DNA from: Cenococcum geophilum 1.58
Lineage: Eukaryota > Ascomycota > Dothideomycetes > Gloniales > Gloniaceae
DNA: 64,000 nucleotides
NCBI GenBank assembly: GCA_001692895.1
Contig: KV748178.1
Location: forward strand, 4,078,536-4,142,535
Direction of reading: 5' to 3'
In this document: in pieces, positions 21,331 to 34,424 of the stretch
Numbering within the stretch: the first letter of the stretch is position 1
How the letters are laid out: the number at the start of each line of letters is the position of its first letter
Translations under genes and position numbers: made by a program
Notes under the pieces: model-generated
What the model was told of the DNA's origin: nothing
Database searches by the model: none
Seen by the model: only the letters and a program-made list of their open reading frames with translations

Positions 21331-23410
21331 TATAACTTACCTGCTTTATGTAAGTTACAAGAACGGTATAGCGCGAGCTCTTGTGGTGTTGGAAACCCTA
21401 TTTTTAGAGCTGCGCCCGATGGGAGGTTAATTGCCCCGGAGGATCAGGAACAACCATTCTTTAATAGAATTGCTTAATTCTTAATGGAGGTTAACTGTAT
21501 ACATCTGCTTTATTAATCTATAGTTTAACCAACTAGTAAATGTATATCTATAGATTATTATAGGGGTGGTTTAAATCCCATCTCCACCAGGCGTAATTTA
21601 GCGCTATGTATTGACCCCCTACTCTTAAGCCTACAAACTAGCACCGCTGCCATTAATATTTATTAATTTAATACCCCTCTTGCCCTATACAATGGTGAAG
21701 TCTAAGGACCTTAAGCGCCTTCGCCGCCATGGTGTTTTAGAGCGTGAGAGGCAGCAGATCTGGGTATACTGCCGTAAAACCCCTAGAAAACCTTAGAGAG
21801 ACACTATACGCTTTTTTACCGATTAATTTTAACGCCCTATTTAACAGTCTATTATATTAAACTCCTTAAAGCCTAAATATAAGTACCTTAATTTACTTAT
21901 ACTTTAACGCGGCTAGGAGGGCTTTAAGAGGCGTAGAGTTCCTAATAATTCTAAGCTTAAAGAAGCGCTATTTAAATGGCAACAGCGGATACAGGCTGCT
22001 AATATACTTATTACCGGCAACCTTATACGGGCTATAGCAGTAAAGCTTTAGAATACAATAGCGTGTTATTAGGGTTAATAGCCTAGCTTCTTAAGTAGTT
22101 GGGTTAATAACTTTAAGAAAAGGAATTAAATATTAAAATGGAAGCTATATAGTAAGGCTAGGTTAGTAAATATAGAAGGCGCCGAGGAGCGCATATAGGA
22201 GCTTAGGGTTATTATAGATATATATCTAAATTAAGACGTTTATAATATGGATAAGGCAAGGCTTTTCTATAAGGCTACGCCGGATATAAGACTTACAACT
22301 ATAGGGTAATTAGGCACTAAAAAGCAGAAGAAGCGTATTATAACCGTCCACTATAGCAACGTAGATAGCAGCTATATTATACCCCTGTAGATTATTAGAA
22401 GAGCGAAAAATCCTTAATATTTTAGTATATAGCGTAGCAACCTAAGGGGCTTTAACTTCGCCTAGAGGTTTAATAAGAAGGCATAGATAACGGCGTTAAT
22501 ATTCCTTAATTATATTAAGTGGTTTAACGGCTTAATAGGCGGTAGAAAGGTTCTCTTACTTATTAATTCCACTCCTGGCCATACTAGGAGTATACTTATA
22601 ATATTGAAGCACGCTAGCTTGCTTAATACTAGGGTTATATTTTTACCTAAAAACGCTACCTCTTTCTATTAGCCTTTAGATTAGGGTATAATTTAAACCT
22701 TTAAAGCCTATTACTGCCGCTACTAGCTATCCTATATAGTAGATTAGGTAGAGTAAGATAGGAACCCCCTTAAGATAATAAACGTACTTAGGGCCGTTTA
22801 ATAGGTTATCGCAGTATAGTATAAAATTAGCCCTTAAACCGTAATAAATTGCTTTATATATTTAATAATCTTTAGACCCTGTAAGGGCCCCTAGAGTACG
22901 CTAAGCGGGTATAGTAAGCCTTAGCTTAAGGCCGAATTGGAGGTATATTTATAGCGGCTTAGCTAAATAGGGCAAATCAGTTAATTATTGGCTATTAGTA
23001 ACTTTATTAATCTAAATAAGGAGGACGCTTTAATAGAGCCTAAAGCCTCCTTATTATAGGAAGCAATTAAAGCCTTAATTATACCTTTATATAATGCGCT
23101 AGATAATAAGGAAAGCGATAATAAGGTTAAGCTATAAGTTATTAAGCTTAATAAGCCTTTAAATGCACTAGAGCGCCTTAAGCTCTATAAGGGTTAGTAA
23201 GAAGAGGGTAATAAGACTCTAATTACAGCTCTTATAAAGGCAGAGAGAGCAATTTAAGGCCGTCGAGTTGCGTAAGTAAAGTAGACGACTATTACGAGCT
23301 TCTTTAAGTAGTTATAGATAGAGAGAAGAGTTGATTTAGCCCCTTGCAGCGATTAATAAGTAAACTCGCAATATAACGTTTCTATACAGCATAACGTTTA
23401 ACCCCCCTAC
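21331..23410 (+). mobile_element. pogo/Tigger-like DNA transposon
   Basis: About 2.1 kb holding one transposase frame. Possible termini flanked by TA are GGGGTGCTTATAAC on the left (TA at 21329-21330) and the loosely matching inverted GGGGGGTTAAACG on the right (near 23410). The similarity is only moderate, so the ends are tentative. A leader of about 360 bp (21331-21691) of near-normal composition precedes the start codon. The coding part is RIPed. Confidence 0.6.
21692..23250 (+). pseudogene. pogo/Tigger-type DDE transposase (RIPed)
   Basis: The frame begins MVKSKDLKRLRRHGVLERER at 21692. Typical pogo/Tigger landmarks follow in order. YNMDKARLFYKATPD, near 22240, corresponds to the first catalytic Asp block (family YNMDETGLF). 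LLINSTPGHT, near 22553, is the second Asp block (family DNAxxH). FLPKNATSFY-PLD, near 22640, matches the family pattern FLPPNTTSxxQPLD. Numerous in-frame stops, mostly TAG/TAA where Trp or Gln is expected, make it non-functional. The N-terminus should hold the CENP-B type DNA-binding domain, but that part is too altered to outline. In the intact family this protein cuts and pastes the element at TA sites. Confidence 0.8.
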
Positions 23411-23645
23411 TACTAAGGTAAACGGTATGACGAGGTTTTACTATAGTCTCTTTTTCTTTGTAAATCAATCTATACGAGTTTGTTTGACAATAGGTAACGT
23501 TCTAGGCTAATCACCGTCCTAGTTATACGGATTGCTTAAAAGTAGGCGACTATTTAAAGAATCTATGGGATTAGAGATGTTATGGCAAGCAAAGTAAATC
23601 AGGTTATAGTGTAGGAGTTACTCTAGAACTTGACAAAGAGTTAGA
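23411..23645. other. Spacer of near-normal composition
   Basis: About 230 bp between the pogo-like element and gypsy relic 2 that looks little RIPed. It could be a further part of the interrupted host locus, but no CHAT-like or other coding pattern is recognised. Confidence 0.35.
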
Positions 23646-26600
23646 TCCTTAAGCGGCACGATTTATACAGCCCCGCCCGCAATAGCACTTAGGTATACCT
23701 TAAGCTCCTAGTTCTAGCGTTCTATTTAACTATCTATCTACGGGTAAAATACAGAACTAAGCTTACGCTAAACGCGGAGGTAGTAGTATATAATCCTCTA
23801 GTACTCGCTTATAAGTACGCTACCCCTATTAAAGACGATATTATCTAGAGGCCCTATTTATATAAAGACTCTAAATAAAAGTTCTGCGAGTTGCGTAGCA
23901 TTAATTATCTTACGTACTAGATAGTAACGTACTAGCTTTATAATACGGTCTATAAAAATAAAAACGGAGTTATGCTCTATATTATTAGGAGTTTTAGACT
24001 TAGGGAGATCTATAATAAAGTTAAGTAAATAATGCCGCTAGGCTTAAATAAGGACCTAAAGAGGCTATTGCTTACTATAGGGTTTATAGCGGCGCGATTT
24101 AAAGCATTAGTAGGTATTATAGTTATTTAGGTATTTATAGAGGTCCTTAATAAGGCTTTTTTAAGTATACTTCTACGCAATTACCTTATAGGTATAGTTA
24201 AATCTATAATAGCCGCCTATAGGATTATTATAATTCCGCTTAAGGATCTCCTATTATAGTAGTATATAATTTAATACCTAAACCTTATTATTTTACTTTA
24301 GGAGTCCTTAATTATTAAGGGTATAATCTCTTTAGTATTTTAATAGGTTATAGCCCTCCGTATAGCTTATGCCTTATTAGTTTATTTCTTTAGCAATTTA
24401 AATACTCCTTTATTACTTTCCTTACGATATTTTAGATTCTATTAATAATATATTCTTCCTAAAGTCTTAATACTAAGCCTATTACTCCATTATGTCTTTA
24501 AGTTATTCCCTTATAAAAGTCTTCTACGAAATGCTCTGCTATACTCTTTAGAATATATTTCGCTTTTTGATTTTCGTATATATCTATCTATAGATCTTTT
24601 AGCTATGCTTTTAGGATTCTTTATACCTAAAAGCTCTCTAGTATCCTATAGACTTTTCCTAATTTATTATCCTCTTAAGTTACTACTAGTTTAGGGTGGT
24701 TATATCTAATCTATCTATCCTTATCTTTACGTAGCATTGCTCCTAATAGCTTTTTATCGTCCTATAGTTTAGCTTTTCTACTAAGTGCGTCTGCTCTTAT
24801 ATTTTTAGTTCCTTTAGTATACTAAATCTTAAAATAGTATTCTATAAGTATCTCTACCGATTTAACCTATCTATAATTAAGTTCTTTTGTTATTAGGAAC
24901 CCTATTAGGTTCTTATAATCCGTTTTAACTATAAATAGTTTTTCTACGCCTTGTAAGAATGCTCTCTATTTCTTAAGTACTATAATTATACCTAATAACT
25001 CCTTATTATAGACGTCGTAGTTTAACTCTAGTAGTGTTATCTTTCTACTATAGTATAATACTGGATGCTATGTATCCTTATACTTCTATAGCAAGTATAC
25101 TCCTAATATATAGTCTAATGCGTCCGTTTCCACAACCGTATTTAGTCCTGGTTAGTAGATTTTAAGGATTAGCTCCTAGGTAAACAGCTCCTTAAGTTCC
25201 TTAAATAACTTTCTTTATTCGTTTCCCTATACCTATAGTTCCTCTTTCTTTATAAGCCTGGTAAACGGTTTAATATTCTTTAACTATTGTGCTATAAACC
25301 TTCTATAGTAGTTATAAAACCCTAAAAATAACCTTAACTGTGTTACATTCTCTAGTTCCTACCAACTTACTATAGCTTTAATCTTCTTTAGGTCTATACT
25401 AATATAACTTAGTTCGATAATAAACCTAATGAAATTAGTCTTCTTTATAAAGAACTCGTATTTTTTAATTGTTACTAGCATCTGTTCTTCTTATAGTCTC
25501 TTTAAGACCTATTTAACGTGTTCCCTATATTCTTCCTTAGTTATCAAGTAGATAATGATATTATTAAGGTATACTATAATAAACTCATTAAGGTGTTTTC
25601 CTAGTATACTGTTAATTTGTTTCTGGAATATTGCTAGTATATTTATTAATCTAAATTGCATAACCAATGGTTTATATAGTCCTTCTCTTAATCTAAAGGC
25701 TGCCTTCTATTTGTTGCCTTCCTTAATCTTAATCTAATAGTATGCCTATCTTAGATCTATCTTTATAAAGATTTGCGCGTTACCTATCCGATCCTAAATT
25801 TTGCTAATTAAGGGTAAAGGATACCTATCCTTCTAAGTAATGCTATTTAACTGCCTATAGTTAATGCATAGTTTAAGTTTCCTATTCTTCTTTAGTATAA
25901 ATAGTACTAAATAACCTACTAATAACTATAATGGTCTAATATATCCCTTTTATAAGTTTTCTTAAACAAACTCTTTAAGTGCTTTGGACTCTTTTTCTAT
26001 AAGCTTATAGGTTAGAAAGAACCTTAGACTTATTCCTAGTTTTAACTCTATTTTATAGTCCTATGCTATATAATTTATCAGCTTTTTACTTTCTAGGCTC
26101 TATAGTTTCTTACTATATTTATGGTATCTCTTTAGTATATAACTTAAGCCTTACTTAGTCTCTTTATATATCGCTCTGACCTAGTACTATACTAACTTAG
26201 TTTACTATTATGTCTTACGGCGTTAAGTATTTTTAATATTAACTTAACCTATAATCTAATTAATCTTTAGATTATATTCCTATAACTAAGGCATTCCTAA
26301 TACTGCCTCATCCCGTCCCAATAGTAGGATATTAAAAGATATTTCGACTCGTCTTCCTTTAATGGTTATTTAAATAGGTCCTATTTTAAGATTAATAATC
26401 CCTCCTCTATAGGCTATTAGATTTCCTAAAATTGTAACTAATAGGTAAGGTTATTCCTTCTATCTGTAAGGTAATTCTATTTTTTTTAACTGCTACTAAA
26501 GAGATATGATTTCTTATTGCTCTACTATTTATTAGTGCTTTAAACTGCTAATCTTACTATTTAACTTATAAATTTAGGTGTTGTCCTTAAATTCCTTTAA

Positions 26601-28794
26601 GGGTTTAAGGCTTTACTACTAGCTCCCTTTAGTCCTATAGGCCTCTACTTTTCCTAACTATTAGCTGCTTAATCCTATTATACTTAGCTTACTCTTTAGC
26701 TAATGCCTAGTTTGCTTTTTATCTTCTATATACTATAGACATGTGTTTTCTAGGTATTCCCACTATTATCGTCCATCTAAGTATTCTTCCGTAAGGAATC
26801 TTTCTAGTTAAAGTATTAAGTCTCCTAACTCTTAAACTTCCGTTAAATGCCATCTATATATATATTTGGTATTTTTATACTATTGCTTATCTAGCGCCTA
26901 ATATATCCTTATAGGGTATTTCTAATTATTTTCTTTGGATTTTTGTATATTTTATATATATCGTCTATATATACAATCTATAATAGTATATAGTATACTA
27001 GGTGCTTTAGGTTAACTCTTAACTTATTTTTATCTTTAAGTTTAAACCTTTACCGCGTTAATCTAAACGTTATAACTTTATTTATAGGTATTAAAATGCG
27101 TCTCTTACTTTTCTAGTTCTCTAATTATTCCTCTAGATCCTTTAATATAAGTTATAGCCTTCTCTATAATTAGGTAGTCCTAAATAACTCGTTTATCTAA
27201 CTATATATAGAAATCTTCCTACTTATCGTTATGTCGCTGCCTATACTACTTTTAGTATAGCTATTAGAGTATATACGGTTTATCCGTAAGGAAGTATCTT
27301 CTTATTACTATATTGTAATAGCCCTTTATATGTCGTTCTTCGAACCTAGTAAGGATTCCTAAATCTTCTTTATTTTCCAATTTAGTAAGCTACTTAGCTC
27401 TTAAGGTGCCTGCCTTAGGCCTATTGGTAATTCTTTATACTAGTGCTCTGTCCCTTATACGACCTAATATGCTAGATCTCTTATCTAGTTTCTGTTCTTA
27501 CTATACGATAATTCTTCGTCTAAATTCCTCTATAGTTTCTTTTGGTTTACGTCTTATAGATAGATCCTTAAAGTCATCTTACTTCTTAATTTTAGTATTA
27601 GCATTTTAATCCTATTGCTAAGCCTTACTCGCAATTTCTTTAATAGTCCTTATTCTGTCGCTAAAATCTTAGTCCTATAAGATTCTTAATCCTAAGCTTG
27701 CTTCTATCTTAAGCTTAGCTCTAGCCTTAGTCTAACTAGGCTTTACTAGTGTTCTTATCTTATCTTAAGAGTCTTATATCTTTAGGAAACTTTGTCCTAA
27801 GCTTATTTATATATTACTAAACTAAGCCATTGCTCTGCTCTATTAGTTATTGTCTATTATAGGTCCTTAAGCTTACCTTATCTTATCTTAAAAATCTTAG
27901 TCGTCTTATATCTTGTCTTAAAAATCTTAAGCTTTTGGCCTTTTGCCTTTATTAAGTGCTAAAGTAGCTTACTATCTTACTTCTCTTATATCTTATAAAG
28001 CAATAGACATTATATCTAGTGGGGTCTTAATCCCTACTAATGTTCCCTATTCTATAGTGGAATTATCCTTTACTTCTTATATAATATTTCTAAGGTCTAT
28101 ATACTCCTAGTAAGCTGCCCTTATTGCCTTATTATTATAGAATGTTTCGCCTATATTAAAGTTATTATTCTTAATATCCGATTTACGAACTAGCTTATTA
28201 ATTCCTCTATATTTTGCTAATTATGGCTCTTATAACTAATAGCTTACGCCGTACTTAGCGTCCTTATAAATTTGGTATACGTTGTTATAACAAAACGCAA
28301 AACTTTTAATTAAATATTCTTTTATTCCTTATAGCATATTATTATCCCTTTATACGTATATATTGTCTACTAGTCTTATTCCCTTTATTACGTAGTAACT
28401 CTAACCACTTCTATAGTCTTTAACGTAATAACCCTATTTTTTATAATTTATATAAGCTCCTTCTTTAAACTATTTTTCTTACTATAGAGTCCGCCTAAAT
28501 ATCTTCTACTACTAAGATCTCTAATTTAGCCTTTACTCCTTAGACCTTTAATTACTTAATCCTTATCCTCTAGGTTTCTATAATTTCTTATTCCACTTCT
28601 TAGATTCTTTAGTACTACTTAGGTTTATTAGCTCTGCGCCATACTATAGTTTCTAACTTAGCTTTAGTTGTTGTGTACTCTACGCCTTATATAACTATAG
28701 AACTTTATCCTAGCCTCTTTTAGCCCGCTCCTTTTAGTAAATCCGATTATTAATCTTAATTACTTAATCTATTAGTTCCTATAGGGTTTCCGTA

Positions 28795-29631
28795 TCGATT
28801 GTGCAGACGTTTATAGAGCCGTTCGTAGAGCCGTTCGTAGAGACGATTGTATGGCGATTAATTATATGGGCGTTCGTACGGCCAATTGTAGAACCTTCCT
28901 AGTATATTAGTACTGCGTGTTAGTAGAGCTCTAGAGCCCCGTATTAAGCTTTAAGTGGAGCTTTAAGTAGAACTTTGAGCTCAAGGGGGAGACCCCCTTG
29001 GACCCCACCTGCGCACTACGTGCTCTATTTACTGCGTGGGTAGAGCTCTTGCAGAGGCTTCGGTAGAGGCTTCGGTAGAGCTTTTAGGAGAGCTTTTGTA
29101 GAGCTTTGTACGGAGGTTCGTGCGGAGCTCTTATAGAGCTTGTATTTAGGCTTGTTTTTAAAGGCCTTATAAACGACTTTGTATAGAGCTTTAAGCAGAG
29201 CTTTGTATAGGCGTTCGTGCAGGCGATCGTGCAGGCGATCGTGCAGGCGTTCGTGCAGACGTTCGTGTAGGCATTCGTGTAGACGTTTGTAGAGACAACC
29301 GTAGACGTTCGTACGGACGATTGTATGGGCGATTGTAGACGTTCGTAGAGACGTTTGTGAGACTTCCTAGTATATTAGTGCTGCGTGTTAGTAGAGCTTC
29401 GGAGCTCCGTATAGGGCTTCGAGCAGAGCTTCGAGCAGAGCTTTAAGGGGGAGACCCCCTTGGACTCCCCTGCGCACTACGTGCTCTATTTTACTACGTG
29501 GCTAGTACACTGCGTGGGTAGAGGTGTTGCAAAGCCATTGGTAGAGCTTTTGGTAGAGCTTTTGTAGAGCTTTGTATAGAGCTTCGTGCAGAGCTTTTGC
29601 AGGGCTTTAGTAGAGCTTAGTGTAGAATATT
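28795..29631. repeat. GC-richer minisatellite block, duplicated
   Basis: A region made of irregular 12-nt-like units (GTTCGTGCAGACG, GTAGAGCTTTTG and relatives). It contains two related segments of about 170 bp (near 28885-29050 and 29363-29530) that share CTTCCTAGTATATTAGT and a palindrome-like AAGGGGGAGACCCCCTT followed by CTGCGCACTACGTGCTCTAT. Unlike its surroundings it is not TA-rich. It resembles the 12-bp minisatellite at 55917-56180. The origin is unknown. Confidence 0.7.
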
Positions 29632-29900
29632 TTGATGTTCGTTACGTGGATTCTGCTACAACCTACCGCCCGCAAGTTTTTTTCTAACCAATCAGAAGCC
29701 AACTTTCAAACCAATCAAAAGCTGGCTTGGCGGGAGTTTGAAAATTCGAACACCCAACCTGAAAGTATAGACCACTCGTACCTCGGGTCAATAAGCCAAC
29801 TACTACGCCAACGGAAGCGCAGAGCATTATTAAGAGACGCTCGTCTAGATTTAAAAGGAGATGCACGTCTATAGTATCTACGTCTAGGTTATCCAGGACC

Positions 29901-30203
29901 TATCCCTTAGCACGTCAATTCGGGTCCAATTGTTATCGATAAGATCCAGCCAATCAATTGAACTGCATTTAACGCCCGTACTCAGGAATACGAAGCTTTT
30001 GATAGAGGCCAAACTCCATAGTATTTTAATATATAAGCTTATTCTTTGAAGTTGAGTCGCTCAATATGAGGTTACTAGCACTTATCCTTTCTGCAGAAAT
30101 TCTAGCACGAGTAGAAGGCATTGCGGTAGGTATTTGTGCGTTTTTGAAAACGGTGTTCCCGCACGGACCACTTACTCGTTGGACCCTGACGTGCTAAGGG
30201 ATA
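29901..30203. mobile_element. 299-bp MITE (TA-flanked) in copia relic
   Basis: The element is 29903-30201 with TA on both sides. The ends are TCCCTTAGCACGTCA and its exact inverted copy, followed by a shared GGGTCC. It interrupts the copia integrase region, and the copia sequence on both sides is continuous when it is removed. A relative lies at 60091-60231. There is little RIP and no coding capacity. Confidence 0.85.
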
Positions 30204-33200
30204 AGCCTTTATTATTTAGGTCTCAACGCCTTAGGAGTTAAGCTTCGAGGCCCAAAGACGATAGAATGTCAACAGTGTAGTCTCGCCAAAATCAAGCGTT
30301 AGGTCTTAAGAAGGTTCTTAAAATAGAAGATTAATAAACCCTATCTTAACCTCTATATTAACTGGACTAACCTTAAGGAAGCGCATGCCGGATTTATACA
30401 AGTTATGCTTATCTATAACACCTACTTAGGAAGATCCTTCCTGTACTTTATAACGACGTACGGTAAGAAGAAGGAGACACTATAAGTGCTTAAAGATTTT
30501 ATCTAGTGGATTCGTCTAAGGTATAACTTTAAGGTTAATACTATTAGATTAGATAATAAGCTAGGGAGAAGGAGAACCCTTAAATAGCTATAGACTTAAG
30601 GGATTATATTTAAGCCTTTAGCGCTATACACCTAAGCTTAGAATAGTACCGCTAAACGCTTAGGGGGTGTAATTATTAAGAGAGTACAAGTAATAAGAAT
30701 TGCTGCTAATCTACTATATAACCTATAGAACGAGATAGTTAACTATATAGTCTACCTTTAAGATTAAACGCCATGGGAAAGTAACGGTTGGATATTGCTA
30801 TATAAGAGGTTCTATACCTTCCTAGCCAATAGAAGATTAAGAAAGCCGCAACTAGCGTACCTAAAAGCCTACGGCTATAGGGCGTACGCGATAACGTTAA
30901 ACGCCCAGCTAAGGAAGAAAAGGCTGAGTAAGCTAGATCCGCGAGCCTATATTGGCTATCTTGTCGGCTATAACTTTACTAATATCTATAGGATCTAGAT
31001 CCTATATAAGGGTATCGTCATCTCTATAAGGGATATTATCTTTAATAAAAAGACGTTTTTTAACGGTAAGCGAACGGACATCTTAAAGGACCTATACGCT
31101 GAATTAGATATACTAATCGAGAAGATTTAACTTCCTAATACTTAGACTAAGAACGAGGTCCTTCTAAAAGACGATAAAGAAGTATTTAAACCGTCAATTT
31201 AAGAGGAAGACGACGACGTTAATAAGCCAGTTTAAGCCTTTAATAAGTTAGCAGATCTTAAGCTTGCAAGAGCTCTCGAAGATGCGTACTATACACCACC
31301 TCCAATAAAAGAAGACAAAGAATCTCTATATGCTTTTTACGTTGAGTATCCTATAAAGTTAGATATATAAGGTACTAATTAAGACGTCGCTTATTAAGTA
31401 GGAGATACATTTAACACTTAGGGGGTGTCTAACGACTTAGCTAAAGACTCGTTTAAGGAAGCCAGCGATAATAGGTTTAAAGACTTTATTACTAAAAGGA
31501 TTACGTTAGCCTATTATAGCGCCTTCTTAGTAGGAAGGAAGTTTAACCTTAGTAGTTAACTTAATAACAGCAAGCTGAAATTAGGCAGAATACGTAATAT
31601 TAGATTACATAGGAAGAATCTACCTTCGCCACCCTAGTTAATCCGGGACCTTAATACGCATCCTCTTTAAGATTAGTTCTAAGAGGCTTAACAAGCCTAT
31701 CCCTAATCTTATTATTAAATAAGGTTATTTTAAGAAATAGATAAGAAGCACGTAAAGGGACAGCAGGTCCTTAGCTTAATGTAGGTGTTCGTCTATAAGA
31801 CGGACAAGTATAGATTTCTCCAGAAATGTAAGGCACGCTTAGTAGTCTGCGGAAATTAATAGGCCCTAGGAGACCTACCTATAAGAGCTACTATATTAGC
31901 TAATACGACCTTTCAAACCCTTATGGCGATTACTATAAAATTCAACCTAAAGATAATACAGATAGATGCAGTTAATGCGTTTATCCATTGCGATCTTGAC
32001 GAGGTCGTCTATATAAAGCTACCGCTAGGGTTTAATAAAGGAAAGATAGGTAAAGTACTGCGCTTAAGAAAAGCCCTATACGGACTACGACGATTACTAC
32101 TATTATAGTAGAAGAATCTTACGAGCTTATTAAACGAATTGGGTTTTAAAGAAGTACCCTAGGAGCCGTGTGTTATGCTAAAAGGTAAAATAGTTATTTT
32201 CTTTTACGTTAACGATATTGTCTTCTGCTACTAAAAGATAGATAAGAAGAAAGCTTAAGAAGCAATTAAGGAGCTAAGTAAGGAATACTAGATAAGTACC
32301 CTTAGCGAGCTAAAATGGTTCCTAGGAATCTACGTACTACGTAATCGTAGCTAGAGGCTCCTATAGCTATCCTAGGAAGCCTATATTGAGAAGATAGCTA
32401 ATTAGTATAAGATAGATTTTAGAGGGCGTCTTTTAGACACTCCTATGGCAGAATTGGAACTCCTCCCTACTAATTACCATATAATTTATCTAATGCGTCC
32501 GTCCCCCAATATAGACCTATTAGTCCGTCCTATATCCCTACTAGCTTCTACAATGCTATATTAGAGAAAACTAGGTTTAGTACTCTATATAGCCACTATA
32601 ACGCGTCCGGATATTGCCTTTATAGTATTACAGCTAGCAAGGTTTAATTAGGACCTAAGCTAAAAGCACTATTAAGCGGTAGATAGAGTTATCTAGTACC
32701 TATATGGCACGAGGAGTAGAGCAATCTACTATAGAGGAGATAAGGAAGGAACGAACGGTAGAGGGAGAGATAAAGGAATACGCGACTAAGGATGAGACAA
32801 CGGAGACGGTAGAAGTGAAGCACAATTATTTATCTATGCTAGCGACGCATTATTTATAGACAACTCTATTAATAGAAAGAGCTTATAAGGATATATTATA
32901 AAGCTATTTAGGGGGTTAATTGCCTGGAGAGCAAATAAGTAGGGTATAGTTACGACGTTAAGCATAGAAGCTAAGCTATTAGCCCTATTATAGACAGCAA
33001 AGGAAGCTATTTTTATTAGTAGGCTGTTTAAAGCAATAATATTATAACTAAACGAGCCCTTAATTATCAACTGTAATAACACCTAGACGCTCTAACTAAT
33101 TATAGAAGATACGGCAAAGCTGATTACGAAGCTCCGATACGTTAATATCTATTAATACTAGCTACGTCAGGAATACGTAAAGAGATGAGTATGATTTCGA

Positions 33201-33456
33201 TGGACAGCAATAAAGGAGATAATCGCTAGTGGACTTACGAAGGCCCTACCTAAGTAGAGGTTTTAAAGCTTTGTTAATATAATTGGGATAGTGGATATTA
33301 AGGAGCGGCTAAATAAGGAGAAGTAATTAGAGGACCTAAGGGAGAATATTAGAGCGAGACGGAAGGATTTAGAGGAGATTATAGTTTAATTAACGCATTA
33401 ACGGACACAAGAAGGTAGTTAGCTTTAACCTTAAAGAGCTCGAAGCTAAGGGGGTG

Positions 33457-33631
33457 TGTTAGATAATCTGTATTCTCTGTAGCGTAGGACATGCACGAGT
33501 CACGTGTACGGGGCCCATGCTGTGTAAATATCTTCATCTAAGCCCAGGGGCCCTAGGTCAAGAGGCGATCAAGATTATCAATTAATCAACCCATTTTCAT
33601 TAATAAATAGCTCTATATAAACTATCTGACA
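33457..33631 (+). repeat. 3' LTR of copia relic (175 bp)
   Basis: Begins TGTTAGATAATCTG directly after a purine-rich tract (AAGCTAAGGGGGTG) and ends CTATCTGACA, giving TG...CA termini. The 5' LTR is not present in the window. Confidence 0.8.
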
Positions 33632-34004
33632 ATAGTCCCGTATAGGCTATTTAATCCATAGGTATTGGCAGCTTTGCTCCTTCTTATATAACCTTAAAGT
33701 GCATTTATATAAGAAATCCTTTAAGTTTTAATCTTTCCCCTACGTACCTCTTAATTAATAGTAACTTAATCTTTGCTGCTCCTATCCCGTTAATTCTACT
33801 TTTTTAGTATTATATTATTCTCCGTTAACTAGTTAACTATCTCTTATAGTTATCTAACCATTATAGGTTGCTATAAGTTAGTGTCTGCTATACTAGTGTC
33901 GTTTCCTAACCTTAAAGTAGTTGCCGCTGTTAATAGCGTTATAGTAGCTGCTTTTGGTGGCATATTATTTAACTTTATTAATACTATAACCTTAATAGTA
34001 AATA

Positions 34005-34424
34005 TATAACGAAGCCTTATAGTAGGAACTACGGTAGACTTATTAATGGGTTAGGTATATAGGTAAATAAGAAGTTAATAACGTAATAATAACTAGTGGA
34101 GTGGTTGCCTAATAGATTAACTCTAATTATATTCTAAGATTTACTACAAAGGAGAGAACTATCTAGGTAGGGACTGTAGTCCTTTAAATACACAACCGTA
34201 CTCCTAAGAAATCCCCTTTATACGTAAGGTACGTGTTATACGTATTATATATACGTTCCCTTCGTACACTATATATACTGCGTATAACGTTATATAACCT
34301 TAGTTACTATTCCTCGTTACATAGCTCTACTAGTTCCATCCTAGACCGTGCCTAAATTAACCAACTAGCTTCTTCCGACTCTTCTCTAAGTAGTTATAAT
34401 ATTATACTTAAGGCGTCCGTAATA
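34005..34424 (-). repeat. 5' LTR of gypsy relic 2 (420 bp, RIPed)
   Basis: Same family as the solo LTR at 49914-50334, colinear over nearly the whole length, but more TA-rich. It lies immediately upstream of the gag start on the minus strand. Confidence 0.8.

Larger units (their letters stand above)
29632..33631 (+). mobile_element. Ty1/copia LTR retrotransposon relic, 5'-truncated
   Basis: Plus-strand copia element lacking its 5' end. The pre-integrase and integrase region starts at 29632 and, after a MITE at 29903-30201, continues with LRGPKTIEC and the integrase core (to about 31100). Reverse transcriptase follows (about 31750-32500, with the family YVDD-type block near 32200), then RNase H (about 32830-33250), a polypurine tract and a 3' LTR (33457-33631). 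The element interrupts gypsy relic 2. It is broken by many stops, though some blocks remain open for 60-80 codons. It looks younger than the gypsy relic around it. Confidence 0.8.
23650..34424 (-). mobile_element. Ty3/gypsy LTR retrotransposon relic 2 (interrupted)
   Basis: Minus-strand gypsy element. The 5' LTR is at 34005-34424 and gag starts next to it (33962 downwards, MPPKAATITLL). The element is then interrupted by a copia relic (29632-33631) and by minisatellite DNA (about 28795-29631). It resumes at about 28790 with gag and protease regions (to about 26300), reverse transcriptase (about 26150-25250, recognisable YLDD-type block near 25545-25580), RNase H (about 25200-24650) and integrase (zinc-binding part near 24480, core near 24100-23700). 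The 3' end and 3' LTR are missing. It is thoroughly broken, with dozens of stops and heavy RIP. A solo LTR of the same family lies at 49914-50334. Confidence 0.78.

Noticed and set aside
21485-21590. tRNA-like 3' end (GGTTTAAATCCCATCTCCACCA) with a possible pairing 5' arm
   Set aside because: No convincing D arm or anticodon loop, a spacing of about 105 nt, and an encoded CCA, which is unusual for a eukaryotic nuclear tRNA. Probably chance or a tRNA-derived fragment.
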